From Candidatus Aminicenantota bacterium (lineage in GTDB: Bacteria > Acidobacteriota > Aminicenantia > Aminicenantales > JAFGAV01), in the NCBI GenBank assembly GCA_016867615.1, contig VGJG01000021.1, forward strand, positions 1 through 11,583: a DNA stretch of 11,583 nt, written 5' to 3'. Made by a program: the position numbers and the translations under genes. This document shows, one piece after another, positions 1-6,858 of the stretch. Position 1 is the first letter of the stretch. Every line of letters begins with the position of its first letter. Under the pieces are notes generated by a model. The model made no database searches. It saw only the letters and a list, made by a program, of their open reading frames with translations, and had not been told where the DNA came from.

Positions 1-663
1 CTGGACGGCTACCTGTTCCGCAAGCGGATGCTCGCCGCCGGCGCGCTTCCCGGAGCCGCGTTCCAGGTCTTAGGCGGGCGGGTCCAGTCGCCCTTGACCC
101 GGGGTCTGTCGTTCGCCGGCGAGGCGGCCGTTGAGTTCGGTTCCTGGGCCGGCTCGTCGATGACGGCCTGGGGAGGCTATGTCCGCCTGGATTACGCGAC
201 GGGCAAGACGTTCCCGCTGCCCGCCCTGCTGACCGCGGGCGGAATCGGCTTGAGCGGCGACGACCCGGCCACGGCGGGACACGAGGGCTGGGACCCGCCC
301 TTCAGCCGCTGGCCCAAATGGAGCGAGTCGCTGATTTATCTCCAAGCCGCGGAAACGGGGCGCCCCGCCTACTGGACCAACATGACTTCGGTCTACGGCG
401 AGGCCCGCTTCGACCTGAGTGAGAACGCGCGCCTGAAGCTGACGCTCCACTCGCTCGGCGCCTGCCGCCGCTCCGCGCCGGGCGGCATCCGCAGCGGAGC
501 CGGACTCCGCCGCGGGGAGCTGTTCATCGTCAAGTTTCAGTACGACCTAAACAAGAACATCGCCGGCCATTTCATCTGGGAAGGCTTCCGGCCGGGGAAC
601 TACTACGTCGCCGGAGCGCACAGCTACGCCTGGGTGCGCTTTGAATTGTTGTTCCGCTACTGA
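1..663 (+). CDS. Outer-membrane beta-barrel protein, alginate-export-like (3' end only)
   Basis: The reading frame is open from base 1, so this is the last 220 codons of a longer gene; the ATG at 28 is internal, not a start. The protein has alternating polar/hydrophobic strands, many Gly, Tyr and Trp, and ends in ...RFELLFRY, a C-terminal aromatic-rich strand typical of outer-membrane barrels recognised by BAM. The segment around GWDPPFSRWPKWSE and a preceding GDDP resemble the loop/strand pattern of alginate-export-type porins; I infer that family from this pattern without a search. It would form a passive channel in the outer membrane. The symporter gene starts 21 bp downstream, so the two are probably cotranscribed and may import the same solute. 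The substrate is unknown. The barrel call is fairly safe; the exact family is tentative. Confidence 0.72.
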   Translation: MDGYLFRKRMLAAGALPGAAFQVLGGRVQSPLTRGLSFAGEAAVEFGSWAGSSMTAWGGYVRLDYATGKTFPLPALLTAGGIGLSGDDPATAGHEGWDPPFSRWPKWSESLIYLQAAETGRPAYWTNMTSVYGEARFDLSENARLKLTLHSLGACRRSAPGGIRSGAGLRRGELFIVKFQYDLNKNIAGHFIWEGFRPGNYYVAGAHSYAWVRFELLFRY

Positions 664-684
664 CGAGGGAGAAAGGAGCCCGTC

Positions 685-2127
685 ATGGCAGTCCGCATCG
701 CGGTCCTGGCCGCTTATGTCATACTGATCGCCGTCATCGGCATCAGCCGGATGAAAAAAACGCGCACCTTCGCCGATTTCTTCCTGGGCGGCGGCCGCGT
801 CGGGCCGTGGATGACGGCCTTCACCTACGGCGCCGCCTATTTCTCGGCCGTCCTGTTCATCGGCTTCGCCGGCAAGGTCGGCTGGGGGTTCGGCTATTCC
901 GGGCTGTGGATCGCCCTGGGCAACGCCCTGGTGGGCGTCCTGGCCGTGTGGGCGCTCATCGGCTTCCGCATCAAGCGCATGTCGCAGGAGATGAGCGTCA
1001 CCACCATGCCGGAATTCCTGGAGAAGCGCTACGGCAGCCGCTTCCTGAAGCTGTTCGCCGGGCTGGCGACCTTCGTCTTCTTCATCCCCTACTCGGCGGC
1101 GGTGTTCATCGGCCTTTCGTATCTCTTCAAGATGAACTTCAACATCGAGTACTGGCAGGCCCTGGCCTTCATGGGCCTGCTGACCGCCTTCTATCTCGTC
1201 CTGGGCGGCTACCGGTCCATGACCGTCCTCGACGTCGTCTTCGGCGCCCTGATGCTGGCCGGGGGGACGGTCCTGTTCGTCAGCCTTCTGGGAAAGGCCG
1301 GCGGCATGGCCGCGGCCACGGCAAAGCTCGCGGCCATCGACCCGCGTCTGGTCGGGGCGGTCGGGCCCCCCGGGTGGTGGCCCCTGGCGGCGCTCATCTT
1401 CCTGACCTCGGTCGCTCCTTTCGGCATGCCGCAGCTCGTGCAGAAGTTCTACGCCGTCCGGGACAAAAAAGCCGTCCGGGCGGGCATGATCATTTCCACC
1501 CTGTTCGCCGTCATCCTCTCCGGGATCGCCTATTTCGCCGGCGGCCTGACGCGCCTCTTCCTCTCGCCCGAAGCGACGCCCGGCGCCTTCGCCGGGGGGA
1601 AGCCGGTGTTCGACGCCCTGATGCCCGAGCTCCTGGCCCGGGTCGTCCCCCAGTCGCTGACGATCCTCATGCTGCTTCTCATCCTCTCGGCCTCGATGTC
1701 CACGCTGGCGGCGCTCGTCCTGGTCTCGAGCTCGGCCGTGGTCAAGGACCTCTACGGGGGCTTCTTGAGGCCCGCGGCTTCGGACAAGACGCTGACCGCC
1801 CTGATGCGGTGCATGAGCGCGCTGTTCGTCCTCCTGTCCGTGCTGCTGGCCTACATCCGGCCGGCGACGATCGTCACCATCCTGGGCATCTCCTGGGGGG
1901 CCGTGGGCTCGGTGTTTCTCGGGCCTTTTCTCTGGGGCCTGCTGTCGAAGCGGGCCACGAAAGCGGGCGCGGTGGCGGCTTCGCTCCTGGCCCTGGCCGT
2001 CTGCCTGACCCTCTACTTTCGGGGTATGCCCTCGCCCGAGGCGGGCACGATCGGCATGCTCGTCTCGCTGGCCGTGCCCTTAATATTTATCGGGTTCGGG
2101 CCTCGGCGTCATCGAGACAATAAATAA
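685..2127 (+). CDS. Sodium:solute symporter family (SSS) permease
   Basis: A 480-residue, very hydrophobic protein with about 13 predicted membrane segments. Family hallmarks are the N-terminal DFFLGGGRVGPW (31-42) followed by a small-residue-rich helix, VTTMPEFLEKRYGSRFLK (105-122), and the SASMSTLAAL helix (335-344). The Ser/Thr residues S337, S339 and T340 lie where SSS/LeuT-fold proteins place their Na2 sodium site. It would couple Na+ influx to uptake of a small organic solute across the inner membrane. The start at ATG 685 is supported by AGGAG at 674-678, six bases upstream. The length is at the short end for the family, with a brief charged tail (PRRHRDNK). The barrel gene immediately upstream suggests a two-membrane import route. 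Specificity (sugar, carboxylate, amino acid or other) cannot be read from the sequence. Confidence 0.93.
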   Translation: MAVRIAVLAAYVILIAVIGISRMKKTRTFADFFLGGGRVGPWMTAFTYGAAYFSAVLFIGFAGKVGWGFGYSGLWIALGNALVGVLAVWALIGFRIKRMSQEMSVTTMPEFLEKRYGSRFLKLFAGLATFVFFIPYSAAVFIGLSYLFKMNFNIEYWQALAFMGLLTAFYLVLGGYRSMTVLDVVFGALMLAGGTVLFVSLLGKAGGMAAATAKLAAIDPRLVGAVGPPGWWPLAALIFLTSVAPFGMPQLVQKFYAVRDKKAVRAGMIISTLFAVILSGIAYFAGGLTRLFLSPEATPGAFAGGKPVFDALMPELLARVVPQSLTILMLLLILSASMSTLAALVLVSSSAVVKDLYGGFLRPAASDKTLTALMRCMSALFVLLSVLLAYIRPATIVTILGISWGAVGSVFLGPFLWGLLSKRATKAGAVAASLLALAVCLTLYFRGMPSPEAGTIGMLVSLAVPLIFIGFGPRRHRDNK

Positions 2128-2139
2128 CTCGGTCCGCCG

Positions 2140-2304
2140 GCCACCTCCCACCGAAAAGACCATCACCATGTCCTCGGACCGGAGACGGCTGGTGCGCAGC
2201 CGGCTCTCGAAGATCGAGTCCCAGCCGTCGTCGTTGGCCCGGGCGGTCAGCTCCGAGACGATGTCCGTAGCACATCCAACCCGGGCCTCTTCTCCGGCCG
2301 GCGA
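2140..2304 (-). pseudogene. Remnant of a GmhA-like SIS-domain phosphosugar isomerase gene
   Basis: In the minus-strand frame that reads TGT at 2274-2272, an open stretch of about 55 codons encodes, in pieces, EARVGCATDIVSELTARAND, DGWDSIFESRLRTSRLR and SEDMVMVFSVGGG. This closely resembles the middle of SIS-domain phosphoheptose-isomerase-like proteins, where a threonine/asparagine-rich loop, an ANDxGW motif and a sugar-phosphate-binding serine/glycine loop (here FSVGGG) occur in this order. The frame has an in-frame TGA at 2307-2305 on the N-terminal side. On the C-terminal side it loses resemblance after GGG and ends at TAA 2082-2080, inside the symporter gene. Both ends of the roughly 190-residue family domain are therefore missing and no start codon or RBS is present. 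I recognise the family from memory; a protein search would settle it. It is best read as a degraded relic left by rearrangement. Confidence 0.5.
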
Positions 2305-2337
2305 TCAGGGATCCATTGGCGGATTGAAAAAAAAGGC

Positions 2338-2366
2338 TTTACATTGTTATGCTTCCCAATTAGCAT
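2338..2366 (+). promoter_or_regulatory. Sigma70-like promoter for the propeller-protein gene
   Basis: TTTACA at 2338-2343 (5 of 6 to the -35 consensus) and TAGCAT at 2361-2366 (4 of 6 to the -10) are separated by exactly 17 bases. They sit in a locally AT-rich stretch after an A8 run, in an otherwise GC-rich region. Transcription would start near 2373, leaving a leader of about 40 nt that contains the GAGGAGG ribosome-binding site of the next gene. No operator-like repeat is obvious. Confidence 0.55.
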
Positions 2367-2412
2367 GGAGGTAAATCAGGATCGTGATCTTTAGGCGAGG
2401 AGGCACATCAAC

Positions 2413-5400
2413 ATGAAATCTCGAAAGGCCTTGGTCTATGGCGTCCTCGTGATCTTCGGACTGGCCGCAGGGGCGTCGGCTCAGCAGAAGCCGTCGTTCA
2501 AGATGCCGCGCGCCGCCGACCTGACCTCCCATCTGGCCCTGATGCCCAACGGCGAGTTCGTCGTCAGCGTTTGGGCCGGGGGGAAGTGGAAGGAGGCCGG
2601 CTCCTTGGAATACGACCGGTTCGTCAAGGAGAAGTCGCTGGACCTCGCGCCTTTACTGGCCGGCGCGGATGAGGCCAGGATTCGAATCACCCAGCGGGGA
2701 GGGGGAGCGGCCCATATCGATTCGGTCCGCCTGGGGGGGCACCCCCCCGCGAGCGTCTCCGGGGCGGAAGCTGAACGGCCTTCCTCCAAATTGGCACTAC
2801 CGGACCATGACGTGCTCGACGCAGCCGGGCGGAGCTTCGAGATCTCTTTCCCCGGGGGCCGGTCCGACGCCGTCCTGATGCTGACGGCGCGCGTCGAGGG
2901 GATCAAGATCCCCTCCGCGTCCTTCCGGTTCCCGGCTTCAAACGCATCCGAAACCTCGAAGTTCTATTCCTACCGGATGGGCTCCGTTTCCCCGCCGCCG
3001 ATGGACGGGGGCGAGCCCTGGCGCGCGGCCATGGCCTGCGACCCGTTCTTCAAGGAGTTCTGCTCCACGAGCTCCGGCCATCCCGACGGATTCACCGGAG
3101 GCTGGGTGAGCAATGACGAGGATAGCCTCTATATCACTCTCGACTTCACCCCCGACAACACCTGCGACGGGGACAAGGACTATGCCGCGGTCCATGTCCG
3201 TTGCGGAGGGGACGTCAAGGAGTTTCGCGTGTCCGAGTCCGAGACGCGCTGGGGAACGGCGCATTTCACCTATACGGACGGGGCGGCCTATGAGCACAAG
3301 GTCTATGAGTTTGTCATCCCGCGGAGCGAGCTGGGTGACGCCGGCAGCGAAGGCCATGTGCGTCTGGCTTTCTCGGCCTATGGGACGGCGGCGTCTTCCG
3401 AGCCATCGTCGCGCATCGCTTACTGTCCGGCCGCAAATCAATATCTTCTGGCCGCCTCTCTCGTGGGATCCGGGGATGAGGATATCTTCGGCTTCTTTCT
3501 CGACGACCAGGGAACGGTCCTCGGCAGTGTGAATATCTGCACGACCGGCGGCAGCCAGCTCAGCCCGGACGTCGCCTATGACGCCGCTTCCGGCCGGTTC
3601 CTGGTCGTCTGGCAGCACAGCGACGAAAGCGAGCCGCAGCTGTGTACCGACATCTTCGGCCAGCTGGTCAACGGCGACGGATCCCTCTACGGCGGGAATT
3701 TCGCGATCGCTACGGACTATATCTGTCAATACAATCCGGCCGTGGCCAACGACAGCGTCAACGGACGATTTTTTGTCGTCTGGCAGCAGAATTATTGGGC
3801 AGATTCCGGCGTCGACATACTGGGAATGTTTGTCGACGCCGAGGGACGGCTCCTGGGACGGACGGCCGCAGACCGTGTCGCGGACGGGAGCAGGAGGGGG
3901 CAAGCCTTGCAGGCCGGGAGGGCAAACGGAGACGACTACTTCTTCATCTGCGATGATGTCGGTGACCAGGTCAATCCGGATGTCGCCTTCAATGCCGACT
4001 TGGGAAAGTACCTGGTGGTCTTCCAGACAGAAAAAGGCGGAGAGTTCAGCCGCGCAAGCACGCAATCCTCAGCGCAGAATGGCGAGGAATCCCTGATCGG
4101 GGGCAAATTCGTGGAAGACGATGGGGAGACTCCGGACGGCTCCACATACTACTTTGTAATCGCTTCCCCGTATCAGGCGGCCCGATATCCCGCCGTGGCG
4201 GCCGATCCGGTCAACGGCCGGTACCTCGTCGTGTGGCAGGATATGATCGAAGAGGATCCGGCCCAGGCCGGCCCGGCGGCCCAGTCACTGAACGGGGGGG
4301 CGGATGAGATCTTTGGGAGGCTCGTCGACGGCGAAGAAAAGCTCATTCCGGAAGAAGACAACCTCCCGATCTCCACGGCGACCTTCGGGAACGTCCGTCC
4401 CGCCGTCGCCTTCGACAGCGTGAACGAGAACTACCTCGTGGTCTGGAGAGGCTATGGAGACTGGAACGGCTCGTTCTATCCCGACGTCATCTACGGCCAG
4501 CTCGTTCCGGCCGACGGAGACCTCGACCCCGATGAGCCGGATGAGATTTTGGCGGATATGAACATCACTCATGATGTGGCGCCCTGCCTGGATTTCAACT
4601 CGCAATGCGCGAACTTCCTCGTGGCCTGGGTTTTGGCCACCCATGAGATTTATTCCGTCGTCTACGGACCGCCCTGCCAGGCAGGTCCCGACGTCCCCAC
4701 GGTCGTGACGAATCCGGTCACCAACATCAGTTCGACGACGGCCACCGGAGGAGGGAACGTCACCTCGGACGGCGGGGCGGCCGTCACGGCGCGCGGAGTC
4801 TGTTGGAGCGCAGCCGGTACGCCCACGCTCGGCGACCCGCACACCGCGAACGGAACGGGCGTGGGCTCATTCGTCAGCCAGCTTTCCGGACTGTCGCCGA
4901 ACACGTCGTATTCTGTCCGGGCCTACGCCGTGAACTCGGCGGGCGCAGGTTACGGCCAGACGGTCGGCTTCACCACCCTCAGGCAGTACACCGTGACGTT
5001 CATCGCCGGGTCGGGCGGCGCGCTGAGCGGACAGACGGTCCAGTACGTTCCCGAGGGAGGGAGCTGCACGGCGGTTGCGGCCGCGGCCGACCCCGGATAT
5101 TTCTTCGTGAATTGGACGGGCACGGGCGGGTTTGCCGCGACCACGGCCAATCCCCTGATCGTGACAGACGTCAGGCAGGACATGACCGTCACCGCTCATT
5201 TTGGGAGCCTCGGCCTGAGCGTCGAGCGGCGTGAGGAAAGCGCCTGGATCGTCAGCAGGTATTACGCCCATCTGACGATTACGCCGAGCGGACTGGAGGG
5301 CGCATCGGGCGTCAGGTTCGTCATTTCCCGCAAGAAGGCGGCGGGAGCGTATGAAGCGATCCGCGAATTCACCGCGGCCGACCTGGAGGACGGCCGTTAT

Positions 5401-5508
5401 GTTTATGACGACGCTTTCATCGAAGGCGGCGTGTCCTACACTTATAAGGTCACGGTCTATGCGGCCGACGGGAGCCTGCTGGGCGGCTCCCTGGAAATCA
5501 CCCTCTGA
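2413..5508 (+). CDS. Large exported protein: N-terminal beta domains, seven propeller-like repeats, FN3-like and InlB-like modules
   Basis: 1031 residues. A signal peptide (residues 1-24, basic MKSRK, hydrophobic core, ASAQ cleavage site) directs export. Residues about 30-110 form an unrecognised beta-rich domain; about 183-325 looks like a DOMON/CBM9-type beta-sandwich (GWVSNDEDSLYITLDF). Residues about 333-756 hold seven copies of a repeat with core PxVAxDxxxGRYLVVWQ followed by DIFGxLVDxxGxLxG, with YLVVW-type cores near 344, 397, 454, 533, 604, 674 and 735. Seven such units suggest a seven-bladed beta-propeller. Then come an FN3-like module (about 762-856, with GVCWS and GLSPNTSYSVRAYAVNSAG), an InlB-B-like module (about 858-930) and a C-terminal beta domain ending SLEITL. 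It probably acts at the cell surface or outside the cell in binding or adhesion; no catalytic motif was seen. GAGGAGG at 2397-2403 fixes the ATG at 2413. It is followed 9 bp later by a small barrel gene, so the two may work together. Confidence 0.85.
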   Translation: MKSRKALVYGVLVIFGLAAGASAQQKPSFKMPRAADLTSHLALMPNGEFVVSVWAGGKWKEAGSLEYDRFVKEKSLDLAPLLAGADEARIRITQRGGGAAHIDSVRLGGHPPASVSGAEAERPSSKLALPDHDVLDAAGRSFEISFPGGRSDAVLMLTARVEGIKIPSASFRFPASNASETSKFYSYRMGSVSPPPMDGGEPWRAAMACDPFFKEFCSTSSGHPDGFTGGWVSNDEDSLYITLDFTPDNTCDGDKDYAAVHVRCGGDVKEFRVSESETRWGTAHFTYTDGAAYEHKVYEFVIPRSELGDAGSEGHVRLAFSAYGTAASSEPSSRIAYCPAANQYLLAASLVGSGDEDIFGFFLDDQGTVLGSVNICTTGGSQLSPDVAYDAASGRFLVVWQHSDESEPQLCTDIFGQLVNGDGSLYGGNFAIATDYICQYNPAVANDSVNGRFFVVWQQNYWADSGVDILGMFVDAEGRLLGRTAADRVADGSRRGQALQAGRANGDDYFFICDDVGDQVNPDVAFNADLGKYLVVFQTEKGGEFSRASTQSSAQNGEESLIGGKFVEDDGETPDGSTYYFVIASPYQAARYPAVAADPVNGRYLVVWQDMIEEDPAQAGPAAQSLNGGADEIFGRLVDGEEKLIPEEDNLPISTATFGNVRPAVAFDSVNENYLVVWRGYGDWNGSFYPDVIYGQLVPADGDLDPDEPDEILADMNITHDVAPCLDFNSQCANFLVAWVLATHEIYSVVYGPPCQAGPDVPTVVTNPVTNISSTTATGGGNVTSDGGAAVTARGVCWSAAGTPTLGDPHTANGTGVGSFVSQLSGLSPNTSYSVRAYAVNSAGAGYGQTVGFTTLRQYTVTFIAGSGGALSGQTVQYVPEGGSCTAVAAAADPGYFFVNWTGTGGFAATTANPLIVTDVRQDMTVTAHFGSLGLSVERREESAWIVSRYYAHLTITPSGLEGASGVRFVISRKKAAGAYEAIREFTAADLEDGRYVYDDAFIEGGVSYTYKVTVYAADGSLLGGSLEITL
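3409..4680 (+). repeat. Seven degenerate propeller-blade repeats within the exported protein
   Basis: Codons about 333-756 of the 1031-residue protein contain seven divergent repeats of about 50-75 residues. Each has a first strand pair like PDVAYDAASGRFLVVWQ and a second like DIFGQLVNGDGSLYGG. Copies 2, 3, 5 and 6 are clearest (PDVAYD, PAVAND, PAVAAD, PAVAFD). Copy 1 (IAYCPAANQYLLAAS) and copy 7 (PCLDFNSQCANFLVAWV) are the most diverged, as is common where a propeller closes. Acidic Gly-rich turns (DDQG, NGDG, DAEG, EDDG) recur between strands. The variable insertions between strand pairs differ in length, with the longest in blades 3 and 4. Confidence 0.75.
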
Positions 5509-5517
5509 GGCCATGCC

Positions 5518-6075
5518 ATGAGAAAAATGATCTGTGTCATCGTCATGTTCGGCGTTCTGGGAGCGGGTTCGATCCGGGCGGCGGAAAATATCGAGGTCCG
5601 GCTGAGCGGGAGCGTTCTGTCGCCGGGCGACGCGGGCTACAAGGACATCTACGGTAAAAGCGTTTTTCTCCCCGAGCTCAAGGCGGGCCTGGCCCTGTCG
5701 GGCCCGCTCTACATCTGGGCGGGCTACGGTTTGGTTTCCAAGAAGGGCGAGACCGCCGTCCTGAAATACGAAGCAAAATCGACCCAGCACTTCATCTCGG
5801 GCGGCGCGGGATACAGGGGCGCGATCTCGGACAAGCTGGAATGGATGGCCGAGGCGGGCCTCTTGGTCGCGGCCTACCGGGAAGAAGCCATGGGCGTTAC
5901 GGTCACGGGCTCGGCCCTGGGGGTCGTCGCGGGAGCCGGGCTGGGCTGGCGGCTCGGCGAGAAGTTGTTCCTCGCCGCCGAAGCGGGGTATCTGTTCTCG
6001 TCGGACAAGGTCGAGGGAAAAACCATCAAGCCGGGCGGCTTCAAAGCGGGATTGGGGCTGGGAATCCGGTTCTGA
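5518..6075 (+). CDS. Small outer-membrane beta-barrel-like protein with signal peptide
   Basis: 185 residues starting with a signal peptide (MRKMICVIVMFGVLGAGSIRA, probable cleavage after RAA). The mature part has regularly alternating strands rich in Gly, Ala, Tyr and Leu (for example LYIWAGYGLVSKKGE, FISGGAGYRGAISDKLEWMAEAGLLVAAY, LFLAAEAGYLFSSD) and ends GLGLGIRF. The C-terminal Phe is the usual outer-membrane-barrel signature. The size fits an 8-stranded OmpA/OmpW-like barrel, though no specific family is recognised. It starts 9 bp after the stop of the propeller gene, with GAGG just upstream of the ATG, so it is cotranscribed and probably translationally coupled. A role as membrane anchor or partner of the exported protein is an inference from this arrangement only. 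Confidence 0.75.
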   Translation: MRKMICVIVMFGVLGAGSIRAAENIEVRLSGSVLSPGDAGYKDIYGKSVFLPELKAGLALSGPLYIWAGYGLVSKKGETAVLKYEAKSTQHFISGGAGYRGAISDKLEWMAEAGLLVAAYREEAMGVTVTGSALGVVAGAGLGWRLGEKLFLAAEAGYLFSSDKVEGKTIKPGGFKAGLGLGIRF

Positions 6076-6077
6076 CC

Positions 6078-6097
6078 AGTCCCCGGGGGCTTTCCTT
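6078..6097 (+). terminator. Weak intrinsic terminator after the propeller/barrel operon
   Basis: Three bases after the stop codon, AGTCC (6078-6082) can pair with GGGCT (6087-6091) around a CCGG loop, with one T-G wobble, followed by a T-rich stretch TTCCTT. The stem is short and the T tract interrupted, so this is a modest candidate. Confidence 0.35.
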
Positions 6098-6288
6098 CCG
6101 CTCGGCTCGGGAATATTGTGACAGACATCTCATCGCCGTAATCACATAGACGCTGAATACAATTGACCGGTGGCTCGGCACACATCGGCCCCGTATAAAA
6201 GCGGCTTGAGGCGAAGATCCGCATCTATTCGCCGCAGCGGCCGCCTCTGACGTCCTTGTCCTGGCCCCCGCCCGCTCTCCGGCTGTTC

Positions 6289-6317
6289 TTGACGCCCCTG
6301 GGGCTCTCTTTTATACT
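6289..6317 (+). promoter_or_regulatory. Strong sigma70 promoter for the NTF2-SDR-oxidoreductase operon
   Basis: TTGACG at 6289-6294 (5 of 6) and TATACT at 6312-6317 (5 of 6) are separated by the optimal 17 bases, the best promoter match in the window. The start point would be near 6324. The spacer contains a perfect inverted repeat, GCCCC-T-GGGGC at 6294-6304, which could be an operator half-site pair. A start of transcription here rules out the in-frame TTG at 6327 as the first codon of the following gene and favours the ATG at 6384. The rest of the 6098-6288 gap shows no gene I can support. Confidence 0.65.
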
Positions 6318-6383
6318 CCAACAAGATTGACGATCGAGGCGATTGCGTGGCCGCGGGGCGGCTCCGCCGAAGAGGAAATTCTG

Positions 6384-6851
6384 ATGATGGATTCTACGAA
6401 CCGAGACGTTTCTGTCGAACACAGGCTCACGCTCGAAATTGTTAAGGATTTATGGTCCAGAACATACAACACGGCCGGGAATCCCGATTGGACACATATC
6501 CTTCCGTATTACGATAAAGACATATACTTCAGGGATTCCATCCAGGAATTGCATGGGATCGATGAATTCACCGCCATGACCGAACGGCTGACAAAACGGT
6601 CCAAAGACCTGTCAATGAACATCGTCCATGCCGTTCAGGAGGGAAATACTGTCTTTCTGGAATGGGAGATGACCATCAAATTCAAGAAAAATCCGAGCTC
6701 GGTTTTGTATGGAACCAGCAGGTTGACATTGAACAGCGAAGGGAAAATTGCCGCGCAGAGAGACTATTATGATCTCTGGGGTGATATTTTTGACAACATT
6801 CCAAGGTTCGGAAAAGCCTACAGGAGGTTCATGAAAAAGAGGTTTGGATGA
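6384..6851 (+). CDS. NTF2/SnoaL-like family protein
   Basis: 155 residues from the ATG at 6384. AGAGG at 6371-6375 lies eight bases upstream, and an alternative ATG follows at 6387. The frame extends up to a TTG at 6327, but that lies only a few bases past the predicted transcription start. The protein has the alpha-beta pattern of the NTF2-like cone fold: an N-terminal helix, YYDKDIYFRDSIQELHGIDEFTAM, central strands (NTVFLEWEMTIKFK), and the closing RDYYDLWGDIFDNIP. That last motif resembles the (H/R)DYxD strand-turn of SnoaL/ketosteroid-isomerase-like proteins. These proteins bind small hydrophobic substrates and may isomerise, cyclise or dehydrate them, or act as accessory subunits. It opens an AT-richer three-gene operon; its stop is only 7 bp before the ATG of the SDR. 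Substrate and activity are unknown. Confidence 0.8.
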   Translation: MMDSTNRDVSVEHRLTLEIVKDLWSRTYNTAGNPDWTHILPYYDKDIYFRDSIQELHGIDEFTAMTERLTKRSKDLSMNIVHAVQEGNTVFLEWEMTIKFKKNPSSVLYGTSRLTLNSEGKIAAQRDYYDLWGDIFDNIPRFGKAYRRFMKKRFG

Positions 6852-6858
6852 CACGGGG

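Noticed and set aside
807..2123. 438-codon plus-strand frame overlapping the symporter
   Set aside because: Arg/His/Pro/Gly-rich product in a shifted frame of a clear membrane transporter, with no ribosome site.
2168..2374. 68-codon plus-strand frame in the gap before the propeller gene
   Set aside because: No ribosome site or recognisable content; it is antisense to the isomerase relic and runs through the promoter region.
4867..5790. 307-codon minus-strand open frame
   Set aside because: Antisense to the 3' part of the propeller gene and the small barrel gene, which have signal peptides, domains and ribosome sites; no recognisable protein features in the antisense frame.
6163..6199. TTGACC and TATAAA as a second promoter before the cassette
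   Set aside because: The spacer is 25 bases, too long for sigma70; the pair at 6289-6317 has ideal spacing.
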